64,000 nt of DNA from Trichoplax adhaerens (lineage: Eukaryota; Placozoa; Uniplacotomia; Trichoplacea; Trichoplacidae). The position numbers and the translations under genes are program-made. The stretch lies in assembly GCF_000150275.1 (NCBI RefSeq), contig NW_002060948.1:1105328-1169327 (forward strand), in the 5' to 3' direction. Under the pieces are notes generated by a model. It did not search any database, was not told the origin of the DNA, and saw nothing but the letters and a program-made list of their open reading frames with translations. Position 1 is the first letter of the stretch. Each line of letters begins with the position of its first letter. Positions 54,898 to 64,000 of the stretch are shown here, one piece after another.

Positions 54898-57800
54898 ATG
54901 TACCATTCCTGTTCATTGCATCATTACTTCATGATTATCAAAGCAATCAGCGTTATTTTAGCTATAAGCGGGTATAGGATTGTTGCATCGGCTGAGGCTG
55001 AAAATAAACAAGATTCGACTTTAAATATTGGTGGTTTTTATGCTTTTAACAACAGCTTGGGAAAACACCTATATGGTCTAGAGATTTCAACCGTTGCTCA
55101 AATAGCCGTGGAAGAAATTAATAATTCCACATCGATCTTACCAAACCATAAATTAAAATTATTTGTAGAAAATACTCATGTAAGTATCCTAATGTAAACT
55201 TTTTTATTCTCGTTTTCTTTCTTACTGTTTGAATCCAACCATGGATTTATAGACCTTGAAAAAGTCTATTTTACAGTAAATTATTTTTCAGGTTATTTTG
55301 TTATAGGCTTGATGATAATTTGATTAGTCTTTCTCTGTCCTCTTATTGTTAACCTACGTATGATATCCTATGTCAGCTTTAACGCCACCATTTTATACGT
55401 AGTAAGAATAAGATGGACCTTGACAACGCTGTATTTCTTTGCCAATAACACAACATCATTAGCGTCTTAATCTTCAATTACTGTTTGCAATCAGACATGG
55501 ATCGGCCAAGAAATTCTCTTTCAGAAAAGACATGTTACTTTTAATTAAAAAGCCCTAGGGGTATATTGCTACGATTTTTCAACAATATATCTGTTATTGA
55601 TGAGGTTGGAGCGGTTTTGTTCACTATCGATTATAAGTAATAGCCAATATTGGCCATTTATTGCTTTAATAGCTTTTGATACTAGTATCGATAGATGAAA
55701 AAGGGCAAAAATACTATAGCGGAAACGAAGGAATAGATCACAGCTCAATATATCCCATTACAGCTAGTATTTTTCTTGAATAGCAGTAGCATAACAAGTA
55801 TTTCGCATTTAATTTTCAGTAATCTTCCATTGCATTATCATCTAACTGGGATTTTTCTGAGAATCAAATATGGTTTATTTCTGTCGAGAGTGCAGGAAGA
55901 TCATTGACAAAAGGGACTTCTCTTAATAGTAATACTACCGTAGCCGTATTTAATAATCGATTTTCCTCTCTGAAGAAGGAGTAAAATTCATTTCCAATTG
56001 ATAATAACAGAACATCGTTAGTACTGTCATCGTGTAAAGGATAAATAATTAATCAGTAATAACGGTAGTTGTGATGAGCCATCTTTGCAGCCAACTACTT
56101 TCATTTCCATTCCTATCAGTAGTATTCAAGTAGGATCTGGTAGCGATGACAAAGGACGATAATCAAACTACCCACCATCATCATACTCTTCATCATCCGA
56201 TACTTTAAAATTGGCTGCTACCGGTTACATCAAAGTAATTGTAACGACTAAGCTTGCCTTGAATTAAAAATAACTATCCTTGATAATCTTGATTTAATAG
56301 TTAAACATTGCATATAAAGAAAGTTGGAAAAATTTTCTTCGACTTCAAAGCTCAGAACCACGTTTAGTCTGTTCGCTTTAAGATATTTGCGTTTTACCTT
56401 CAATAAAATGGATAAATGATGTCATCATCGATACCTATTAGTCTTGTATTCGTCACCAATTACTATAATTAACTGTAATAATTTTCTATTCGATAACCAA
56501 AGAGAGTCAAAAATCTTTCTTGACTTCTTTGCTCATTACTACCATACGTTTATTCATTTTATTTAAAATATCATCACTTTGCCAGCGACATAACGGATAA
56601 ACGCTACCTCATAGGTATCCATTAATCTTAAATTTGTCATCCAAACCTTTTATTATTTCTATAATTTCATATTTCATAAGCAAGAAGAGTTACAAAAACA
56701 CCTCTTTTTGACTAAATTGCTCATAATCACGTGTAGTTTATTTGGTTAAATATTAAAATTTCATAGCTTTACCTTCAACAAAATGAATAAATGATACCAT
56801 CATCTCCACTAAGAAGCCTTCTATTCGTCACCTTATTAATCTTTTCCAATAATTCTAAATTTTATAACTAATAGAGTTGAAAATACTTGACAAAGCCCTT
56901 TTTATGAGCTCTTCAATTAAATTCAAAATTTTACGTTAATAAGGAGAGAGTTCTAGAATGGCCATTTGGACCTTTTTACGCAGAACTACTTATAATATAT
57001 ACGCTTAATGACATCTTCATCCGTACGACTTCTATTTTCCGTCAAATCGAAAGAATTAGCTTCAAAATTTTACATTAAATAGCCAAAGAGAGTTCTAAAA
57101 TCTCCTTTTTGACTTCTTTGTGCAGAACTACTTAAACTATATAAGGTAAACGACGCCTTCATCTGTACGACTTCTATTTCTAACCAAATCGAAAGAATTA
57201 GCTTCAAAATTTTACATTTAATAATCAAAGAAACTTTAAAAATGTCCTTTTGACTTCTTTGCGTAGAGCTACCTAAAATAGATACGGCAAAAAATGCCAC
57301 CAAATGCCACTCTTAATCTTACTTTCTCTACTAAGTATATACACGTAGAATTAGTTTTTCAAATTTGACATTAAATAACCGAAGAGGGTTCAAAAATGCC
57401 CTTTATTAATTTCTTTGCGCTGAATTACCCAAAATACATACAGTAAACAATGCTCTCTATCAATATTACTTACATTACTTAGCTAATAGAAAAAATATTA
57501 TTTCAAAAATTGTACATTAGCTAACCAAAGAAATTCATAAAATATCCTTTTTGAGCTCTTTGCGCAACACTACCTAAAACTAAATTGATATAGCAAAAGA
57601 GGCCATCATTGGCACTACTTAATCCTACTTTCCCGCCCAATATACATGCATAGAATAAGTTTCAAAATTTCATATTGAATAACCAAAGGAGTAGAAAAGG
57701 TTCTTACTTCGACCGCTTCGCGTATATCTAACTGCCTAAAATATATAAATGAATGCATAATATATAATTGCCAACATTTAATCATGCATTCATTACTAAA

Positions 57801-60800
57801 TACGAATCGGGACGTATAATTAGTTTCCAAAACGTTATATTAAATAAGTAAAGAGTTCAAAAATGCCCTTTTTAACTGTCTTTTGTAGATAACTATCTAA
57901 AATTAATATGATAAACGATGGCATCATCCGCACCAATCAGTCTTGAATTTGTCATTAAATATTTCTAATCGTTTTCCATTAATGATTTCAGAATCCTAAA
58001 TTAAATGCTATCGACGACTTTACAAACTTTTTTACACAGTTTATCTCAATAACGTAACTGCTCTTCGTGACTATACAGGGATGAACCAGTCCTTTATTAC
58101 TTTCATGTTCTTACTTTTGTAATTGTAGTCTATTTCGGTTAAAGGATTATCCGTTTGCCTTCACAAACAGATAGATGGCGCTATTATCGCCATCACTTAT
58201 GGTAACGAGAATCAGTTATAGACAACATTAGAATCCTCCTGTTCATCCTAGCCCTGAAATAGCTTTAACAGAATTCTCCATGAGTCTAAAAGCAATTTTT
58301 CGTCTCATATCCAAAACAATTACTGCTATCTACCTCTACTCATATTGACAAGTCGAGTTGTCAAAATAGGATCACCTAGCCTTCCACACAATCGATGGCT
58401 CTGTATTGCAGCCCGAATTAGCTTAATAAATTGTAGGAAGTCACTAAATGATCTATAAAATGGTAAGATTAACGCAGTATGTGCAAGATTGCAGACTAAC
58501 TGAAATCTTAACATTGTGTTAGGAGCGTATAAGCGTATCCATACTAAATAATTACAGAGAGTATTATTGTATTGGTTAGGAATGTCTGATTGAGAAGTTG
58601 GACAGCAGAGATAATGTTGAGTAATCTAATGCTAGACTAATCAGAAATTATAGACCTAAATAGAGTAGAATCATAATGGATAAGCATGAGATCTTTACTC
58701 CCAGAGATTTAATTAGTCTTGCTCTTTGTCAGGGCTAATAGATAATATCTATGTTACAATGAGCGGTAGTCGAAAATGTGAAAATTCTATTCTCTGTCCT
58801 AGTTTTTAAATTGCATTGATATAATCCTTGGTGATAATATCAGCAGTTTTACGCTTTCTAATCGCAGAGTTGACAAATTCCTTCTTTATCTCTTTGCTCA
58901 CAACCAATACAGATTTATTCATTTCAAGAGATGATCAGCTAGCCTTGAATTAAGTGGATTTATGGTAGTATCATTCTTTAGCAAACAGAAGTCCAATCTA
59001 GCCTAGAATGACTTTAGCATTGCACAAAATATTATCTGCTGACATACCATACAGATAGACATAGATTTCCTGTTTGCTTATGGGATCGTTCACAAAGATG
59101 GTCATCACTACCCATAGTAGCACTAACAAGCTTCTATCTATAATGGAATAGGATCTCTTCCTATCCATGGTGTTACAATTTTATTAAAATGGCGGCTAAG
59201 ACAAAAAAAAGAATAATGAAATACAGTAGTAACACTAATAAGTTCTTCTATTTTTGTCACTCAATGCGTACAATATCATTACGTAATGGAGAAGTCTTTG
59301 ATCAAAATGAGAATTAAACTATAATAGCAGCTATACTTCTCACAACAAACTGCGTGAGTTTTAGAATATCATCAGTTTGTCATTAGATAAACCGACAATA
59401 AAGGGAATATCAATGTCAGTTGCTAATTCAAGGTTAGAATCCTACGCTATGATATCCATGACGATAATAGCTTTTCATCGTTGTATATTTTTTAACTTTC
59501 AACTAGGTTAAAAAAATGGAGAGATAAGCCAATCTAGGAGAAGGTGCTTGTCAAATCAGTCAGAATGGATATTATCCAATTAGTTTAAATATGGTGTACA
59601 GCTTAATCTTGACATCTATGTTAATCCTAATACAATTTAATCTACCAAAAATTAACAATAATCTACCCTTACATTGTATATACATTACAAATGCAAAAAG
59701 TCATAGATAAAGAGTACTGTAACATTATATTTTACTACAAGTTCTTCCTTTCTCATTTATACGGAAGTAAATACGATTTTTTACTGAATGATATTAAGCT
59801 AAGAAAGGAAAATAAACTGCGATATCAAACCAGCCAAAGATACACTGCTTAAGAAATACATTCCCAATTGAGGTTTTCCTTTCTATTTTCTTTTTATTGC
59901 CAGGGATTTTTTAATTTGCACGACAGTAAGCGACGAAGAATAATTAATTTCAGTGCATAGGTAATTCTGTTTAGGGTGAATTAGCTATCAAAAGCCGAGA
60001 AAGAAGGATTGAAATTCGGTTAGTCAAAGATGAACAGCGTTTTGGTATTACTGTCACAGACATCATTCGAATAACAGTACAAATTCTTTTCCCTCTCTTT
60101 TTGTAAGCCACCAATTCTGGTATTGCATTAAATTGCAGGGAATGATTCTTATAATTTAGATAAAGTGGACTTGTTTTAAACTTAGTCAGTTATTGAGAGC
60201 TGTGGGAGGATTAAAAATTCGACTAATCAACGATGAACAACATTCCAATGTCACGGTCACAGATATTCATTTCAGTAAGAGTGGAAATGTTTTCTTTCTT
60301 TCCAAATATTTTCGAATAGCATTAAGCTACGAAGAAATGATTAATTTTAACAATAGTGAAAATGCTTTCTTCCTTTTCAACTATTTTCGTATAGCATTAA
60401 GCAACGAAGAATGATTAGTCTAGATCAAGTAAACAATGTTTTGGAATTAGTTGGCTGTTGAAAGCCATGAAAGGAAGATCAAAATCCACTAGTCAAAGAT
60501 GAGCATCGTTTTAATATCACTGTGGTAGATGTTCATTTTGAATGATAGTGAAAATTTTTCTTTCACAAATCTTTTTTGCAATCCATCGATTTTCGTATGC
60601 ATTAAGCTGCGACAAATAATTAATTTAAAAGAAATGGATTTGTTGAAGGTTAGCTAGCTATTAAAAGCTAAGAAAGGAAGATTAAAATTCTGCTAATCAA
60701 GGATAAACTGTTTCAACATCTGTATTCAAGGAGTACATTTGAATTGGTATGAATATTCTTTCTTGCCCTTGCCTTAATGTTAACCATTTCCTTTCCCATG

Positions 60801-63800
60801 ACATTAAATTACAAAAGATTAATAATAAAATAGACTATTTCTTAAAATGAACGAATCTATTCTATTCGTCTAAGGTAGAGTAATTTTAATTTTAGCCTGC
60901 CATCATCTTCTACTTTGCCCACTGTTATTACCCTATTATACGAATATTTGTCTATCTGTCAAATTAATCCCATCATCTTCAAGTAGAATAAATAATTTCT
61001 TAGTTAGCGACCCACTACAAGAGGTCTTCAAGAATGGAGAATATTAAAATCATTTTATAGTTTTAGTCAAGTTTTTTTTCTTACGTAATTTCATTCACGG
61101 AACAGAAGTAATTAGGCAGTGATCTGGTTGAGATAATAAAAGTTGATTTTATACTACAGTAGAATCTTTAATATTATTAGTATTATTAGCAATAATTCGC
61201 TTAAGATACTTCTCGAATATTTCCCAATTTATAGATGTAATCTATTCAATTTTTACTCCTACTTTACAACGCTTTCTTGCATTAACAGAGTCATATTACC
61301 CTCTCTTATTGATAAGTTAATATGATGGAATAAGGAATTTGCTATTGTTCTCTGATTGGACTTATCTGTTAATAACTTATCCACCCTATCAGTAAAGTTA
61401 TGTTAATAATTAAAGAAGTCAAAATAAATAGTAATTATTGATGTAGCACTTTCGTTATGCCACATCTTTTTCGTATATATGCATCTTCAAACCATCGCGT
61501 AACCATAACGATGACCTATTTTCTCAATTTCTTCTCTCATATATTAACATGACCAGGCTAATTTTGGACTCTACAGTGGAAGACTCATCATTTATATTGA
61601 CAATAAGCAAAATCATAACTTACTAGTAGACATTAGGTAAACAACCAGGAAAAAAATACTCTTCTAGATGGCTGTCTTTAGATTCGCTCGAATCGTGACT
61701 ATGATCCAATAGCAGTTTGATATTGAATGACATGAATAGCGGACTGCTTCATATTTATATTAATAGAAGTAATGTATACGTTAGTTTACAATGTCCAAGA
61801 CAATTATAACGAAAAGATATTAATCATTTCTTCGGATGTTAAAAGTACTATTATAGGTTAACTGTTATAATAAACAGGGGACTATAATATATTTATTGAT
61901 GTTAGATATATTGCTTTGGGAGGAAGTATAATTTTGGGTTGATCGGTAATTAATTATGGACTGTTCATTTTATATGCGAGCTACGCACGTTTTTCATTTT
62001 CCATTGTGTTAAAATATAGAATCGTTGTGTAGATATATATATATACTGTACGTATATGAATGACTCGAATAAAATTTTGTTCAGGATCGGAGAAATAAAT
62101 AGTATCACTTATTTTACCTAATTCTTATATTCTAGGGATCCGTAAATTATGCTCAACGCGCATTCTTTAATTACGTTTATTACAAGCCTACAAAAATCAT
62201 GTTATTAGGAGCAGATTTTTCTACGGTAACAGAACCATTAGCCACAACTTCATCGTTATGGAATTTAATTCAGGTATGCTAAATTACTATGGTTAATGTC
62301 ATTATGCTATCTAAGAAATACTGTAATTTTAATGTAGTACCTAAGTCCAATATGGATATTGCCAGACAATTTAACATTAATTATAGAGAACACATAATAT
62401 TGATTTTACGTAATTATCCAGAATATATAATACTGATTTTTCACCTTATTATCCGGAACGTATGATATTGATTTTATCCTGATTTATTATCAAGAATGTA
62501 AAATATCAATTTTTACTGTATTATTGATGATATGTGATTTAGACTTTCTTTCTGAATATTTATTCCATCATCAACTATAGTTGCAATATAAGTTTCAGCA
62601 GAATTTTTTACAGCTTTACAATAGCTGACATATTGTATAATGCAACTTAAATTCTTCCCGCCTAAAAGCTCGCATCTATGATTAATATGGCATTTGTGAT
62701 ATTAAGTCAGTACAAATATATAGTTCGGTGCCTTAGTTTAGAGATAGTGAAAGATAGATTTACTGATTTCAACCATGGCAGTGATCATTGCTTAATGCAG
62801 AAACTATTAAGATAAGAGGCAAAATCTAGCAGTATTTAGATCATTCATAGTGGAATGCTTGGGTAAAATGGCCATTTTTTAGTATCGATACGGAAGCAAT
62901 CCAGATATAAAGTAAAAATTAGTAGTAGTTGGACCTTTAAATTAGAAGGCATAGTGACTATTTAAGGCGGAAATAGTTGATATATATAGCTGGAATGATC
63001 GGTATTCAGACATTTAGAATAGAAAACATCGGTAAAAATTATGATTGTCCCGTATAGAAAGCGCAATGATAGCTGTATATAGCTAGTAACATTAGATTTT
63101 TCTCACACTGATTATTTTAAGGTATCATTTGCATCTACTTCTCCTGTTCTATCCAATCGTCAACGATTTCCATACTTTTATCGTACTGTGCAATCCGATA
63201 TTGATTACAACGATCCAAGAATTGCTCTTTTGCGTTATTTTCGATGGACTACCGTTGGAATTTTATATCAACTGGAAAACATTTTTTCAGAGGTAGCTGT
63301 ATCTAAATGCAAAATTTCATACGAAAATAATCTACTTTTGAAAATGGATATATTGATGTGCATAAGATAGGCGCAGATTTGAAAGCGGATTAAAATTGTA
63401 CGTTGCTAACTGAATTTAATTGATGAGTTGATATACCAACCATATTAATTCGACCATCACTAGGCCATGAGTAGCTTGAGAACAAGCCTTACAGCAGCAA
63501 ATATTAAAATTAACGGCTATGAAACTTTTCGTGAAGATCCATATGACGCTGTTCGAGCACTAAAGGTTAAATTCTTTTTAATTAATAGCTAACCTAAATT
63601 GCACTAACTATTGAATTGAATCTAATATATTAATTCCTGTTGCTTTGTAAATCGTAGCTAAGACTAATTATATTAACTTTATGGACGATCTATTTATTAA
63701 GATATTCAACGTTTTGCTCTTGACTTTGAATTATTTTCCTCGTAGAGTCGTGATGCTAGAATTATCATTGCCAATTTCTATGAAAAACAGGGCGCTCATG

Positions 63801-63811
63801 TTCTTTGCGAG
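54898..63811 (+). CDS. GABA-B-like class C G protein-coupled receptor 2, 5' part (continues past the right edge)
   Basis: This is a paralogue of the receptor at 33101-39709. Exons: 54898-55179, 62136-62273, 63122-63292, 63464-63565 and 63746-63811, all phase 0, giving 219 codons of the signal peptide and first flytrap lobe. Exons 2, 3 and 5 have the same lengths as in receptor 1 (138, 171 and 66); exon 4 is one codon shorter. Matching blocks are INNSTSILPNHKLKL, YAQRAFFNYVYYKPTK, STVTEPLATTSSLWNL, SPVLSNRQRFPYFYRTVQSD and DARIIIANFYEKQGAHVLCE. A hydrophobic segment near residues 14-35 follows an unusually long N-terminus (MYHSCSLHHYFMIIK); a later Met at residue 12 would give a more typical signal peptide. 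Intron 1 is about 6.96 kb, far longer than any other intron here. The remaining flytrap lobe and the seven helices lie outside the window. Confidence 0.88.
55820..56235 (+). pseudogene. Decayed coding fragment of unknown family inside receptor-2 intron 1
   Basis: Plus-strand reading from about 55823 gives a serine-, threonine- and asparagine-rich protein-like stretch (NWDFSENQIWFISVESAGRS ... TVAVFNNRFSSLKKE). It hits a stop and resumes in frame (NSFPIDNNRTSLVLSSCKG). After another stop it continues in a different frame from 56058 (NNGSCDEPSLQPTTFISIPI ... SDTLKLAATGYIK), again with one stop. Locally lower AT content and protein-like composition suggest a dead gene or exon cluster. I do not recognise the family. 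Confidence 0.45.
56270..58030. repeat. Long degenerate tandem array, about 145-190 bp period, about 11 copies
   Basis: The core accaaagagagttcaaaaat, tttttgacttctttgcgcag and aactacctaaaat recurs near 56320, 56499, 56680, 56868, 57082, 57225, 57381, 57525, 57684, 57848 and 58012. Copies also share gataaacgatgccatcat and cttcaaaattttacatt. It fills the middle of receptor-2 intron 1. Confidence 0.88.
59970..60740. repeat. Degenerate tandem array, about 200-250 bp period, 4 copies
   Basis: Copies start near 59977, 60188, 60441 and 60641. They share gctattgaaagccatgaaag, gaagattaaaattcnactag, tcaaagatgaacancgtttt and a cattaagctgcgaagaatga block. The second copy is open as LLRAVGGLKIRLINDEQHSN, so the unit may derive from coding sequence, but the other copies have stops. 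Confidence 0.8.
62385..62530. repeat. Short tandem repeat, about 45-50 bp x 3-4, in receptor-2 intron 2
   Basis: Diverged units of the form ataatattgattttacgtaa ttatccagaa repeat from about 62393 to 62525, just after receptor-2 exon 2. Confidence 0.75.
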
Positions 63812-64000
63812 GTAAGACACCGGTGCTGCTGTAGATACAGTAATAAATTTCCTACTTAACTTTAACTGAATGACTATACGCTTATAAAAAGAATCATGTT
63901 TACGAGTATGTCGGCAAACTGGCTTCAGGTAACAACGGCATGATTGTCTTAGCTTGTTGCCACTTGATACTGCAGATTCTACATATCTACAGCTAAATTT

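Overview
This is eukaryotic nuclear DNA. It is AT-rich, and its genes are split into many short exons by mostly short GT-AG introns, so long open frames are rare and most genes had to be assembled exon by exon. The gene set is animal: spastin, kaptin, Gemin6, ALKBH6 and two class C GPCRs of the GABA-B type. It also holds two transporters resembling the chloroquine-resistance transporter (CRT) family. That mix suggests an early-branching animal, most likely a placozoan such as Trichoplax. The organism is an inference; the gene families are read from the sequence.

Layout. 1-1459 (minus): the 5' end of a spastin gene, with a hydrophobic segment and the MIT domain. 3629-4881 (plus): an unrecognised membrane-anchored protein with a duplicated domain and an apparent one-base frameshift near its end. 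6735-6813 (minus): a relic of a CRT-like exon. 8597-11384 (minus) and 14617-17179 (plus): two complete six-exon CRT-like transporters, head to head. 18905-21811 (plus): complete kaptin in 12 exons. 22677-23198 (minus): Gemin6 in one exon. 23944-26475 (plus): ALKBH6 in 8 exons. 33101-39709 (plus): a complete GABA-B-like receptor in 15 exons. 54898 to beyond the right edge (plus): the first five exons of a paralogous receptor, with a first intron of about 7 kb.

Functional themes. Kaptin is a KICSTOR subunit that acts on mTORC1 at the lysosome. The two transporters belong to a family of lysosomal or vacuolar exporters, and their C-termini carry different lysosome-type sorting signals. Gemin6 (snRNP assembly) and ALKBH6 (an Fe/2-oxoglutarate dioxygenase) are divergent neighbours that may share a promoter. 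The two receptors are tandem paralogues with matching exon lengths.

The long gene-free stretches (26.5-33.1 kb, 39.7-54.9 kb and the 7-kb intron) are rich in decayed tandem arrays with periods of roughly 45 to 250 bases. Each array has its own sequence family. There are also coding-like fragments with stops that look like decayed genes. No RNA genes, CRISPR arrays or intact transposons were recognised. All exon junctions are inferred from splice signals, reading phase and family similarity recalled without a database.
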